Below, piece by piece: positions 1 through 8,384 of a stretch of 64,000 nucleotides of DNA. Origin of the DNA: Nocardioides marmoriginsengisoli (GTDB lineage: Bacteria; Actinomycetota; Actinomycetes; Propionibacteriales; Nocardioidaceae); NCBI RefSeq assembly GCF_003725695.1, contig NZ_RJSE01000009.1, positions 460,724-524,723 of the forward strand, written 5' to 3'. Position 1 is the stretch's first letter. Each line of letters starts with the position of its first letter. The notes below the pieces were generated by a model. That model was given only the letters and a program-made list of their open reading frames with translations. It did no database searches and was not told the origin of the DNA. Position numbers and translations under genes: made by a program.

Positions 1-1
1 G

Positions 2-1048
2 CCAGCCGCCGCACCGCCAGCCGCAGCTTCCGCGGCTGCGTCGGCAGACGCGGCCCCCGAGGCGGCAGCTCTCGACGGGGCAGCGCCCGTCGGGGCCGAG
101 TCCGACGCGCCCGGTGAGGCGGACAAGCCCCGCGGTCCGACCCCGGCCCGGATGCCGACCCCTCCTGCCGCCGTACCGGACCCGCGGGTCCCGACCGACC
201 CGGACGCGACGATGGCCGCCCCGGCCCCGTTCTCCCCGTCGGGCATCGAGCTCCTGGAACCGGAGGAGTGGGAACCGGCCCCGCCGCCGCCCCCGTTCGA
301 GCTCCCCGAGGCCCGACCGCTCTTCGCCTCCGAGGAGCGCCGGGTCCCGCCGGGTGCGCCGACCCTGCCTCCGCCGGACTCGGCGAGCTGGCCCTACGAG
401 GACGAACCAGCCCCGTACGTCGCTCCCCCGCGCCGGCGCTCCCGGCTGCGGATCGTCCTGGTGGTGGCGATGCTGATCGGCCTGATCGCCGCCGGCTACG
501 TCGGCTACCGTTCCGCGACCGACGACCCGAGCACCCCGAAGCGGCCCGCCGCCACACCGACCACCTCGGCACCGCCGACGCCGGTGATCACCGGATCCCC
601 GCTGCCGATCGTGGCGGTCGGCGACTTCGACCCCGAGGGCGATCCGCCGGAGGAGAACCCGAAGCAGGCGCCCCTCGCCATCGACGGCAAGCCCGCCACC
701 GGCTGGCGGACGAGCGCGTACACCCAGGCCGACCTCGGCGGTCTGAAGAGCGGTGTCGGCCTGGTCCTCGACCTCGGCAAGGACCGCGACGTCGGCTCGG
801 TCCAGGTCGACCTGGTCGGCGTACCGACCTCGCTGGAGCTCTGGGCGACCCCGCCCGGGGTGACCGACCCTCCGCTCGAGCTGGCCGACGCCGAACGGAA
901 GGGCGGGCTCACCGCCGACAACGACAGCGCGATCATCCGTCTCGACGCCAACACCCGGACCCGGTACCTGATCGTCTGGCTCACCGGGCTCCCCAAGGTC
1001 GGCGACGAGTTCCGCGGCCAGATAGCCGAGATCACGGTCCGCTCGTGA
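2..1048 (+). CDS. Membrane protein with C-terminal discoidin-like domain (5' end outside window)
   Basis: The reading frame is already open at the left edge, so the N-terminus is missing. The visible part is an Ala/Pro-rich, acidic linker, one hydrophobic segment (about nt 450-505, IVLVVAMLIGLIAAGYVGY), a Thr/Pro stalk and a C-terminal domain of about 145 residues. That domain has a discoidin-like pattern (AIDGKPATGWRTSAY, then a beta-rich stretch). In related actinobacteria the gene before sigM is murJ or a pseudokinase-like protein of the MurJ complex whose tail has this layout. I infer that this is the extracytoplasmic end of such a protein. Its stop overlaps the sigM start by four bases (GTGA), which suggests co-translation. 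Confidence 0.6.
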   Translation, partial: PAAAPPAAASAAASADAAPEAAALDGAAPVGAESDAPGEADKPRGPTPARMPTPPAAVPDPRVPTDPDATMAAPAPFSPSGIELLEPEEWEPAPPPPPFELPEARPLFASEERRVPPGAPTLPPPDSASWPYEDEPAPYVAPPRRRSRLRIVLVVAMLIGLIAAGYVGYRSATDDPSTPKRPAATPTTSAPPTPVITGSPLPIVAVGDFDPEGDPPEENPKQAPLAIDGKPATGWRTSAYTQADLGGLKSGVGLVLDLGKDRDVGSVQVDLVGVPTSLELWATPPGVTDPPLELADAERKGGLTADNDSAIIRLDANTRTRYLIVWLTGLPKVGDEFRGQIAEITVRS

Positions 1049-1707
1049 CCGCCGGACTGCCCGAGCTGGACGACCGCGCCCTGCTGGCCGCCCACGGTGC
1101 CGGCGACCCGGACGCCTTCGGGGTGCTCTTCACCCGCCACCGGGACCGGCTCTGGGCGGTGGCGCTACGCACCACCGGCAGCCCGGAGGACGCCGCCGAC
1201 GCCCTGCAGGAGGCGATGATCTCGGCGTTCAAGCGAGCCGCGGACTTCCGGGGCGACGCCCAGGTCACCACCTGGCTGCACCGGATCGTGGTGAACGCCA
1301 GCCTGGACCGACTGCGCCGCAACAAGGTCCGTGCCGCGCAGCCGCTGCCCGACGACCTCGAGGACTACGCGAGCCGGGGCGCGGTGATCGGCTCCGAGGC
1401 CGCCGCCACGGACCCGGCCACGGCGGCTGTCCGCGCGGACCAGCGGGCCGCCGTCCTGGGCGCTCTGGCCGAGCTGCCCGCGGACCAGCGCGCTGCCCTG
1501 GTGCTCGTCGACATGGAGGGCTACCCGGTCGACGAGGTGGCCAGGATCCTCGGCTGTCCGACCGGAACGGTGAAGAGTCGCTGCGCCCGGGGCCGACGGC
1601 GCCTGCTCGGTCTGCTGGCTGAGACCGGGATCACCGGAACCGCTCCGGGCACCGGTGCGTCCGATCAGGGAACCGATCGAGCCTCGACTGGAGGAGGTGC
1701 ACGATGA
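1045..1707 (+). CDS. sigM: ECF RNA polymerase sigma factor SigM
   Basis: A 220-residue group 4 (ECF) sigma factor that directs RNA polymerase to stress promoters. Region 2 covers roughly residues 20-90 (the DAADALQEAMISAF stretch and the following WLHRIVVNASLDRLRR). Region 4 covers about 135-190, with the helix-turn-helix VDEVARILGCPTGTVKSR. The start is a GTG at 1045 that overlaps the upstream stop. An in-frame ATG far upstream would run through the previous gene. The next gene overlaps by four bases and encodes a membrane protein fitting its anti-sigma factor. The sigM / anti-sigma / trxB / trxA order is the one seen in mycobacteria and streptomycetes, which supports the name. Confidence 0.9.
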   Translation: MTAGLPELDDRALLAAHGAGDPDAFGVLFTRHRDRLWAVALRTTGSPEDAADALQEAMISAFKRAADFRGDAQVTTWLHRIVVNASLDRLRRNKVRAAQPLPDDLEDYASRGAVIGSEAAATDPATAAVRADQRAAVLGALAELPADQRAALVLVDMEGYPVDEVARILGCPTGTVKSRCARGRRRLLGLLAETGITGTAPGTGASDQGTDRASTGGGAR

Positions 1708-2621
1708 CCGATCACGAGGATCCGTCCCTCGACGCCGACTTCGACGACCCCGCGTACGACGAGCTGCGCGGCCTGCTCGCGGCTGCGCGCCTCGACGCCC
1801 CGATCCCGGCCGAGGTCGCCGCGCGCCTCGACGACACCCTGGCCGAGCTCACCGCGGACCGCCGCCCGGCCGCGGGTCTGCGTGCGGTCGAGACGGCCGA
1901 CCCCGAAACCGGCCCCGAAGCCGACCCCGAAACCAACCCCGAAACCAACCCGGTCGCGGTTCCGCTCCGGCGCCGGTCCCGGCTCGCCCCTCGACTGCTC
2001 GTAGCCGCCGCGGCGGTCGTGCTGGTGGGTGCGGGCGGCGTCGGCGTGAACCAGGTCCTCAAGAACTCCGCCGACTCGGGCAGTCCGGCTGCCGGCACAG
2101 CGGCGAAGGATGCCCCGAGGGTCACGGCGGACGCCCCTGAGGTAGCGCCCCAGCAGACGCCCGAACCTGCAAGTGGCAACGGAGCACTCCTCGACGGCGT
2201 GACCTCGTCCAAGGCCGACGCGGCCGGGTTCAATTTCTCCTCGGCACGGTTCGAGACCCAGGTGGACGCGTTCTTCGGCAGTACCGACGTCGCCGGGCGG
2301 GCTCCGGACCAGGACCGGGGCGACAACGCGCCCAGCAACGGCGGTTCGGCCGCGGAGGAGCAGCCGATGCCGGCGCCCACCAACCCGACCCCGCGCGCCC
2401 GCACCTCGGACGGCCTCTCGATGCTCAACAAGGAGCTCAACGGCTACTCAGCCACCGTCTGCCCCGGCCCGGCCGACCCGGGCGGCGACGTGCTGCCGAT
2501 CCGGCTCGACGGCAAGCCGGCGGCCCTGGTCGTCGGCCCGTTGGTCGACGGATCCCGGCTGGTCCGGGCCTGGTCCTGCGACGGCACCGCCGTCCTGGCG
2601 TCGGCCTCGATCGACCGCTGA
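1704..2621 (+). CDS. Anti-sigma factor for SigM (RsmA-like membrane protein)
   Basis: A 305-residue protein with an acidic N-terminal cytosolic part of about 90 residues, one membrane segment at about 95-118 (LLVAAAAVVLVGAGGVGV) and a large outside part. This is the layout of membrane-bound anti-sigma factors that hold an ECF sigma inactive. The cytosolic part carries a short repeat of ETNPETNP type around residues 70-82. The ATGA overlap with sigM implies translational coupling and stoichiometric production. I see no zinc-binding HxxxCxxC motif, so it would be of the non-ZAS kind. The function is inferred from position and topology. Confidence 0.75.
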   Translation: MTDHEDPSLDADFDDPAYDELRGLLAAARLDAPIPAEVAARLDDTLAELTADRRPAAGLRAVETADPETGPEADPETNPETNPVAVPLRRRSRLAPRLLVAAAAVVLVGAGGVGVNQVLKNSADSGSPAAGTAAKDAPRVTADAPEVAPQQTPEPASGNGALLDGVTSSKADAAGFNFSSARFETQVDAFFGSTDVAGRAPDQDRGDNAPSNGGSAAEEQPMPAPTNPTPRARTSDGLSMLNKELNGYSATVCPGPADPGGDVLPIRLDGKPAALVVGPLVDGSRLVRAWSCDGTAVLASASIDR

Positions 2622-2708
2622 GCCCGGACCTAGCGGCGGACCGGGCACGACCCGGGCGCGACCCGGGCACGGTTCTGGGTGGACTACCCGCTGGGACGGG
2701 TCGTGCCG

Positions 2709-2735
2709 GGGAATGCGGTATGCCTACGATCTGTT
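2709..2735 (+). promoter_or_regulatory. SigR/SigH-type (thiol stress) promoter before trxB
   Basis: GGGAAT at 2709-2714 is followed after exactly 18 bases by GTT at 2733-2735. This is the known consensus (GGAAT-N18-GTT) for the disulfide-stress sigma factors SigR of Streptomyces and SigH of Mycobacterium, whose classic target is trxB. It lies 88 bases before the trxB start. Confidence 0.7.
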
Positions 2736-2822
2736 CTGGCAACAGCTGATCGGCACCCGCGCACCGCGGCGCCGGCAGACCCAGATCGACCACCGAAGAC
2801 CGACTAGCAGAGCAGGCAGCAG

Positions 2823-3785
2823 ATGTCCGAGACCCGCAACGTGATCATCATCGGCTCCGGCCCGGCCGGCTACACGGCCGCTGTGTACGCCGCCCGCGCC
2901 AACCTCGCGCCCCTGGTCTTCGAGGGCGCGGTCACCGCCGGCGGCGCCCTGATGAACACCACCGAGGTGGAGAACTTCCCCGGCTTCCGCGATGGCATCC
3001 AGGGCCCGGCGCTGATGGACGAGATGCGCGCCCAGGCCGAGCGCTTCGGCGCCGAGCTGGTCGCTGACGACGTGATCGAGGTCGACCTCACCGGCGACAT
3101 CAAGGTCGTCAAGACCGAGGAGGGCACCTTCACCGCGAAGGCCGTCATCCTCGCGATGGGCTCGGGCTACAAGAAGCTCGGCAACCCCGACGAGGACCGG
3201 CTCTCCGGCCACGGCGTCTCCTGGTGCGCGACCTGCGACGGCTTCTTCTTCCGCGAGCAGCACATCGCCGTGGTCGGCGGCGGCGACTCGGCCGTCGAGG
3301 AGGCCACCTTCCTGTCCCGGTTCGGGTCCAAGGTCACCCTGATCGTGCGGCGCGACGAGCTGCGGGCCTCGAAGATCATGGCCGAGCGCGCGTTCGCCGA
3401 CCCGAAGATCGAGATCGCCTGGAACTCCGCGGTCGAGACCATCCACGGCGACGAGAAGCTCACCGGCGTGACCCTGAAGGACACCGTCACCGGCGAGACC
3501 CGCGAGCTCGACGCCACCGGGCTGTTCATCGCGATCGGCCACGACCCGCGCTCCGAGCTGCTGCCCGGCCAGGTCGACCTCGACGACGAGGGCTACGTCC
3601 TCGCCGAGGGGCGCAGCACCCGGACCAACCTGCCCGGTGTCTTCGCCTGCGGCGACCTGGTCGACCACACGTACCGCCAGGCGATCACCGCCGCCGGCAG
3701 CGGCTGCGCGGCCGCCCTGGACGCCGAGCGCTACCTGGCCGACCTCGAGCACGCCTCGGCGACCGCGGTCCCGGCTACAGTCTGA
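2823..3785 (+). CDS. trxB: Thioredoxin reductase
   Basis: A 320-residue low-molecular-weight thioredoxin reductase that uses NADPH and FAD to reduce the thioredoxin encoded next. The FAD site GSGPAG is at residues 11-16, the redox pair CATC at 135-138, and the NADPH-binding [12 protein letters not shown] follows at about 153-164. The C-terminal FAD motif [10 protein letters not shown] is present, and the length is typical. The ATG at 2823 follows a purine-rich stretch (AGCAGGCAGCAG). The likely SigR/SigH-type promoter upstream suggests induction by oxidation of thiols. Confidence 0.97.
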   Translation: MSETRNVIIIGSGPAGYTAAVYAARANLAPLVFEGAVTAGGALMNTTEVENFPGFRDGIQGPALMDEMRAQAERFGAELVADDVIEVDLTGDIKVVKTEEGTFTAKAVILAMGSGYKKLGNPDEDRLSGHGVSWCATCDGFFFREQHIAVVGGGDSAVEEATFLSRFGSKVTLIVRRDELRASKIMAERAFADPKIEIAWNSAVETIHGDEKLTGVTLKDTVTGETRELDATGLFIAIGHDPRSELLPGQVDLDDEGYVLAEGRSTRTNLPGVFACGDLVDHTYRQAITAAGSGCAAALDAERYLADLEHASATAVPATV

Positions 3786-3825
3786 AGCGGCCCCGTCGCG
3801 ACACTGATCTTCGGTGGCGCAGGAC

Positions 3826-3851
3826 GGAAGATTTGTCGCCGCTCGCGTGTT
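3826..3851 (+). promoter_or_regulatory. Possible second SigR/SigH-type promoter, before trxA
   Basis: GGAAG at 3826-3830, 18 bases, then GTT at 3849-3851. This is one mismatch from GGAAT-N18-GTT and sits about 40 bases before the trxA start. It would let trxA be transcribed independently of trxB. Confidence 0.4.
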
Positions 3852-3891
3852 CAATCAGAGCAAGCCCCATCCGAGACAACGAGGAGCAACC

Positions 3892-4218
3892 ATGGCCAAC
3901 CTTCAGGCCGTCACCGACGCCGACTTCGAGGCCGAGGTGCTCAAGTCGGAAACCCCCGTGCTGGTCGACTTCTGGGCCGAGTGGTGCGGTCCGTGCCGCC
4001 AGGTCGCCCCGATCCTGGACGAGATCGCCGCTGAGAACGAGGGCAAGATCCGCCTGGTGAAGTTGAACGTCGACGAGAACCCGGTGACCCCGGCGACGTA
4101 CCGCGTGACCGGCATCCCGACGCTCAACGTGTACCAGAACGGCGAGGTCGTGAAGCAGATCGTCGGCGCCAAGCCCAAGGCTGCCCTGCTCCGCGAGCTG
4201 GCCGACATCCTCGGCTGA
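3892..4218 (+). CDS. trxA: Thioredoxin
   Basis: A 108-residue thioredoxin, the general protein disulfide reductant of the cytosol. The active site WCGPC puts the redox cysteines at 32 and 35, and the cis-proline loop GIPTLNVY is present. I chose the ATG at 3892 because GAGGAG ends a few bases upstream and the protein then has the usual thioredoxin length. A longer frame from 3814 would add an unrelated N-terminus. It is reduced by the adjacent TrxB. Confidence 0.97.
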   Translation: MANLQAVTDADFEAEVLKSETPVLVDFWAEWCGPCRQVAPILDEIAAENEGKIRLVKLNVDENPVTPATYRVTGIPTLNVYQNGEVVKQIVGAKPKAALLRELADILG

Positions 4219-4239
4219 GCGTCGCCCCGCACCATCCCG

Positions 4240-4289
4240 CGCGCGCTCGGAGCCCCGATCCGGTATCGGACTGGTGCTCCGGGCGCGCG
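4240..4289 (+). terminator. Long GC-rich hairpin after trxA
   Basis: GCGCGCTCGGAGC (4241-4253) pairs with GCTCCGGGCGCGC (4276-4288) at 12 of 13 positions, plus one closing pair. The loop holds a second hairpin (CCGAT/ATCGG). Only a weak T-rich tail (CTGTTT) follows. It probably ends trxBA transcription before cwlM. Confidence 0.5.
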
Positions 4290-4357
4290 ATCTGTTTCAG
4301 TTGTCCTGCGACCGGGAAGTCTTCGGCGGTTGCCACCAGTCGAGAGGGGAGTACTGC

Positions 4358-5539
4358 GTGAGCACGATCGTCGGCACTGGTGACACGGGTCCCGCAGTCA
4401 CGCAGATCGTCGGCCTGCTCGCCCACCTCGGTCTGATCGACGGAACCGACCTCCCCGCGTCGTACGACGACCGGGTCGAGCTGGCCGTTCGTACCTTCCA
4501 GCAGCAGCGCGGCCTGCACGTCGACGGCGTCGTCGGTACGGCGACCTTCCGCCGCCTCGACGAGGCCCGCTGGAACCTCGGTGACCGGATCCTGACCCAC
4601 CTGCCCGGCAACCTGATGGCCGGGGACGACGTCTTCGCGTTGCAGCGACGCCTGCTCGAGCTCGGCTTCAAGGTGGGCCGGGTCGACGGCTACTTCGGCG
4701 CCGAGACCGAGGCCGGGCTGCGCGACTTCCAGCGCAACGTCGGCATCCCGGCGGACGGCACCTGCGGTCCGTTCACGCTCCGCCAGCTCGCCCAGCTCGC
4801 GCCGATGGTGAGCGGCGGCGCCCCGAACGCGATGCGCGCCCAGGAGCGGATCCGCAACGCGGGGCCGCAGCTCGGCGGCAAGATCGTGGTGATCGACCCG
4901 TCCCCCGGACAGCACCTGCCGCCCGAGTACGCCGAAGCCGCGGCGGAGATCGTGCACGACCTCGCGGCCCGGATCGAGGGCCGTCTGGTCGCCACCGGCG
5001 TCCAGGCCTTCCTGACCGCGTCACGGGCCGGTCGGCACCGAGCGGTCGCCGTGGACGCCGAGGTCATCGAAGAGGTCGAGCGGGCCGCCTTCGCCAACCG
5101 GGCGAATGCGCACCTGTCGATCTCGCTGGCGGTCGACGCCTCCACCAACCCCGATGCCTGCGGCGTCGCGACGTACTTCTTCGGCTCGGAGAAGCACCAC
5201 ACCCGCTCCTCGACCGGCGAGCGGTTCGCCAGCCTCGTCCAGCGCGAGATCGTCGCGCGTACCGATCTGGTGGACCTGCGCTGCCACGCCAAGGCCTGGG
5301 ACTTCCTGCGCCGGACCCGGATGCCGGCGGTGCAGCTGGACGCCGGCTACCTCTCCAACACCGGCGATGCCCGGCGGCTGGCGGACCCGGGCTTCCGCGA
5401 CGTCCTGGCCGAGGCGGTCGTGGTCGCGGTGCAGCGGTTCTACCTGAGCCCGGAGACCGACGCGCACACCGGCGTGCTCCGGGTCAGCGAGCTCCGACAG
5501 GCCCTGGGGTCGCCCCGGGGCGCGGACCTTCCGCACTGA
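4358..5539 (+). CDS. cwlM: CwlM-type peptidoglycan amidase homolog, probably a pseudo-enzyme
   Basis: A 393-residue protein with two peptidoglycan-binding-like repeats (about residues 10-70 and 80-155) and an N-acetylmuramoyl-L-alanine amidase fold (about 180-365). The GTG at 4358 is chosen because GAGAGGGGAG lies just upstream. The zinc-ligand positions of active Amidase_3 enzymes look lost: DPGHGG reads DPSPGQ, the S-x-H-x motif reads LSISLA, and the late Glu is replaced in VQLDAGYLSN. In Mycobacterium the homolog between trxA and parB is a cytosolic regulator of MurA controlled by the PknB kinase, not a hydrolase. I infer the same role here. Its 3' end overlaps the convergent neighbour by 56 bases. 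Confidence 0.85.
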   Translation: MSTIVGTGDTGPAVTQIVGLLAHLGLIDGTDLPASYDDRVELAVRTFQQQRGLHVDGVVGTATFRRLDEARWNLGDRILTHLPGNLMAGDDVFALQRRLLELGFKVGRVDGYFGAETEAGLRDFQRNVGIPADGTCGPFTLRQLAQLAPMVSGGAPNAMRAQERIRNAGPQLGGKIVVIDPSPGQHLPPEYAEAAAEIVHDLAARIEGRLVATGVQAFLTASRAGRHRAVAVDAEVIEEVERAAFANRANAHLSISLAVDASTNPDACGVATYFFGSEKHHTRSSTGERFASLVQREIVARTDLVDLRCHAKAWDFLRRTRMPAVQLDAGYLSNTGDARRLADPGFRDVLAEAVVVAVQRFYLSPETDAHTGVLRVSELRQALGSPRGADLPH

Positions 5540-6212
5540 GCAGACCGCGCGTCGCTGAACCGCCCGCCTCACGGAACGGCACGCCGCGCGGGGACGGGTG
5601 CGGGGCGGGTTGCCTCGCGGGTCGTTTCACCACCTCGAGCAGACGCCCGGCTGCGACCTCGAACTCCTCGCGCCAGGTGATCGTGCTCCGCAGGTCCATC
5701 CGCATCCGCGGGTAGCGCGGGTGGCCGCGGTGCGTCTTGAACCCGACCGCGAGGAGGAAGTCCACGGGAAGCACGCAGACGTCGGCACGGGGCCGGTGCG
5801 CGCCGAAGGTCTCCACCGCGCCGATCCCGCCGTGCTTGATCAGGTCCTTGGCCATCGACTGGATCAGCACCCGGCCGAGGCCCTGGCCGCGGAACTCGTC
5901 GTCGACGTACAGCTCACCGAGCAGGACCGCGTCGGTGCTCACCGGCGCAGTCGCGAACCCGTCGCCACCGGGAAGGTGCAGGGCGGGCGCCCAGATCACG
6001 TGCCCGGCTGGCACGCCGTCCACCGAGACGACCCGGCCGACGGATCCCCAGTCGCGGAGCATCCCCGACAGCCAGGCGGCCTTCTCCTCGGCCTCGTGGC
6101 CGCGGATCCGACCGCGCCGTACGGGTTCGAGCTCCCAGAACGTGCACGTGGCTCCGTGCCCGGGCAGGCTGCCCAGGTTGTCGAGCGTGAGCCGGTCGAC
6201 CTTCCGTGCCAC
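5484..6212 (-). CDS. GNAT-family acetyltransferase-like protein (Rv3916c position)
   Basis: A 242-residue protein with an acetyl-CoA-binding GNAT core at about residues 60-170, including LYVDDEFRGQGLGRVLIQSM. The start is a GTG at 6210-6212. It lies between cwlM and the parAB side exactly where mycobacteria carry the conserved gene Rv3916c, so it is probably the ortholog. The substrate is unknown. The last 35-40 residues are Pro/Gly/Arg-rich, run into the 3' end of cwlM on the other strand, and look like a tail gained by loss of an earlier stop. Confidence 0.7.
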   Translation of the reverse strand: MARKVDRLTLDNLGSLPGHGATCTFWELEPVRRGRIRGHEAEEKAAWLSGMLRDWGSVGRVVSVDGVPAGHVIWAPALHLPGGDGFATAPVSTDAVLLGELYVDDEFRGQGLGRVLIQSMAKDLIKHGGIGAVETFGAHRPRADVCVLPVDFLLAVGFKTHRGHPRYPRMRMDLRSTITWREEFEVAAGRLLEVVKRPARQPAPHPSPRGVPFREAGGSATRGLLSAEGPRPGATPGPVGAR

Positions 6213-6233
6213 AGCACCGATGGTACGTCGACG

Positions 6234-7451
6234 CTACCGTCGCAATGTGCTCAGGAAGTCGGCGATCCGCCCGATGCCCTCGGTGAGCTGGTCCATGTCC
6301 GGCAGCGTCACCAGCCGGAAGTGGTCCGGCTCGAACCAGTTGAACCCGGTGCCGTGGGTGACCAGGATCTTCTTGGCCCGGAGCAGCTCGATCACGAACT
6401 TCTCGTCGTCGTCGATGCCGAACATCTCGGTGTCCAGCTTGGGGAAGCAGTAGAGCGCTCCCCTCGGCTCGACGCAGGTGACTCCGTCGATCTCGTTGAG
6501 CATCGCGGTCGCCGCCTTGGCCTGCTCGTAGAAGCGCCCGCCCGGCACGATGTACTCGTTCACCGACTGGTACCCGCCGAGCGCGGTCTGGATCGCGTGC
6601 TGGGCGGGGACGTTGGAGCACATCCGCATGTTCGCCAGCAGGGTCAGGCCCTCGAGGAAGTCCGACGCCATGTGCTTGGGCCCGGAGACCATCACCCAGC
6701 CCGCCCGGTAGCCGCAGACCCGGTAGGCCTTGGAGAGGCCGCTGAAGGTCAGGCAGAGGACGTCCTCGCCGGCGTAGGTGGCGCTGTGGTGGTGCACCGC
6801 GTCGTCGAAGAGGATCTTCTCGTAGATCTCGTCGCTGAAGACGACGAGCTCGTGCCGGCGGGCGATGTCGATCAGACCCTTCACGGTCTCCTCGCTGTAG
6901 ACCGCGCCGGTGGGGTTGTTGGGGTTGATGATCACGATCCCGTGGGTGTTCGGGGTGATCTTCGATTCGATGTCCTCGAGGTCCGGGTTCCAGCCGTTCT
7001 CCTCGTCGCACCGGTAGTGCACCGGGGTGCCGCCGGAGAGCGTCACGGCGCCGGTCCACAGCGGGTAGTCCGGAGCCGGCACCAGGATCTCGTTGCCGTC
7101 GTCCAGGAACGCCTGCAGCACCAACGTGATCAGCTCGGAGACACCGTTGCCGATGAAGACGTCGTCGACCTGGGTGTCGGTCAGGCCGCGGCCCTGGTAG
7201 TACTGGGCGACGGCCGTCCGCGCCGAGTAGATCCCGCGGGAGTCGGAGTACCCCTGCGCGTCCGGCAGGTTGTGGATCATGTCCGCGACGATCGCCTCCG
7301 GCGCCTCGAAGCCGAACGGCGCCGGGTTGCCGATGTTGAGCTTGAGGATCTTGTGACCCTCGGCCTCCAGGCGCTGTGCCTCGACCAGGATCGGACCGCG
7401 GACGTCGTACCGGACGTGTTGGAGCTTGCGGCTCTGGACGATGGGGCGCAT
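6234..7451 (-). CDS. Pyridoxal-phosphate-dependent aminotransferase (AlaA/AspC class I)
   Basis: A 405-residue fold-type I aminotransferase of the alanine/aspartate type, which moves amino groups between amino acids and 2-oxoacids. The PLP lysine lies in SGLSKAYRVCGYRAGW, and the NPNNPTG motif of substrate binding is visible. The ATG at 7451 (MRPIVQSRK) is chosen because the protein then matches the usual length of about 405. The longer frame would run through the opposite plsC-like gene. It diverges from that gene with 78 bases between the starts. Confidence 0.85.
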   Translation of the reverse strand: MRPIVQSRKLQHVRYDVRGPILVEAQRLEAEGHKILKLNIGNPAPFGFEAPEAIVADMIHNLPDAQGYSDSRGIYSARTAVAQYYQGRGLTDTQVDDVFIGNGVSELITLVLQAFLDDGNEILVPAPDYPLWTGAVTLSGGTPVHYRCDEENGWNPDLEDIESKITPNTHGIVIINPNNPTGAVYSEETVKGLIDIARRHELVVFSDEIYEKILFDDAVHHHSATYAGEDVLCLTFSGLSKAYRVCGYRAGWVMVSGPKHMASDFLEGLTLLANMRMCSNVPAQHAIQTALGGYQSVNEYIVPGGRFYEQAKAATAMLNEIDGVTCVEPRGALYCFPKLDTEMFGIDDDEKFVIELLRAKKILVTHGTGFNWFEPDHFRLVTLPDMDQLTEGIGRIADFLSTLRR

Positions 7452-7529
7452 GGGGCAAGTCTGGCAGATCGCCGACCGCCGTCGCCTGGGGATATCTGCC
7501 CGTGAACGGTCCTCCCGTAGGGTTCGCCC

Positions 7530-8303
7530 ATGCGAGATCTCAGCTACCCGGTCGTCATCGCGGCCGCCAAGACCTGGTTCAAGGTCGGGGCCATCGACAT
7601 CCGGATGACCGGGATCGAGAACATCCCCGAGAAGGGCGGTGCGCTGCTCGCGGTGAACCACCTCTCGTTCGTGGACTACGTGATGGCCGGCTTCCCCGGC
7701 GTCGAGCGCGGCCGGCTCACCCGGTTCATGGCGAAGAAGGAGATCTTCGACCACGCGATCGGCGGTCCGGTGATGCGGTCGTTCCACCACATCGCGATCG
7801 ACCGGGGTGCCGGCCAGCAGGGCATGGCGAAGGCGCGCGAGTACCTCGACGCCGGCGAGCTGGTCGGGATCTTCCCCGAGGGCACCATCTCGCAGAGCTT
7901 CGAGCTGCAGCCCTTGAAGACGGGTGCGGTCCGGATCGCCGCGGATGCCGGCGTCCCGTTGGTCCCGATCGTCGTCTGGGGCACCCAGCGCTTCCTGACG
8001 AAGGGCAAGCCGCGCGACTTCAAGCGCCACAAGACGGTCGGGATCGAGGTCGGCGAGCCGCTGCACCCGAAGCCCGAGGACAACGCCAACCAGGTCACCG
8101 CCGAGCTCCAGACCCGGATGCAGGCGATGCTCGACCGGCTGATCCGCAGCCACCCGCAGGAGGAGCAGCCCCCGGGCTCCTGGTGGCTGCCGGCCTCGTA
8201 CGGCGGCTCGGCTCCGACCCCCGAGGAGGCGGCCGCGATGTACGCCGAGGAACGTCGCCTGCGTGCGGAGCGGAAGGCCGCGAAGAAGCGTAAGAGCTCC
8301 TGA
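7530..8303 (+). CDS. 1-acyl-sn-glycerol-3-phosphate acyltransferase (PlsC family)
   Basis: A 257-residue membrane-associated acyltransferase that would add the second acyl chain in phosphatidic acid synthesis. The catalytic HxxxxD motif is NHLSFVD at about residues 44-50, and the acceptor-binding FPEGT follows at about 115-119. The C-terminus is Lys/Arg/Ala-rich. The start at 7530 (MRDLSYPVV) gives the normal spacing to the catalytic motif. It stands alone, convergent with parB. Confidence 0.85.
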   Translation: MRDLSYPVVIAAAKTWFKVGAIDIRMTGIENIPEKGGALLAVNHLSFVDYVMAGFPGVERGRLTRFMAKKEIFDHAIGGPVMRSFHHIAIDRGAGQQGMAKAREYLDAGELVGIFPEGTISQSFELQPLKTGAVRIAADAGVPLVPIVVWGTQRFLTKGKPRDFKRHKTVGIEVGEPLHPKPEDNANQVTAELQTRMQAMLDRLIRSHPQEEQPPGSWWLPASYGGSAPTPEEAAAMYAEERRLRAERKAAKKRKSS

Positions 8304-8358
8304 CGAGCCTCTGACCTGCGCTTTCGCACTGGATCTCTAGAGTTATCTATTGCTTTGT

Positions 8359-8376
8359 CGACTTATTGATAAGTCG
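8359..8376. repeat. AT-rich hairpin between convergent plsC-like gene and parB
   Basis: CGACTTA at 8359-8365 and TAAGTCG at 8370-8376 form a perfect 7-bp stem with a TTGA loop. The surrounding 8330-8390 is strikingly AT-rich for this genome. It may be a weak two-way terminator, but there is no T-run. Confidence 0.4.
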
Positions 8377-8384
8377 CTTAAGTA

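Noticed and set aside
5598..7505. A 635-codon plus-strand frame
   Set aside because: It is antisense to the acetyltransferase and aminotransferase genes and resembles no protein.
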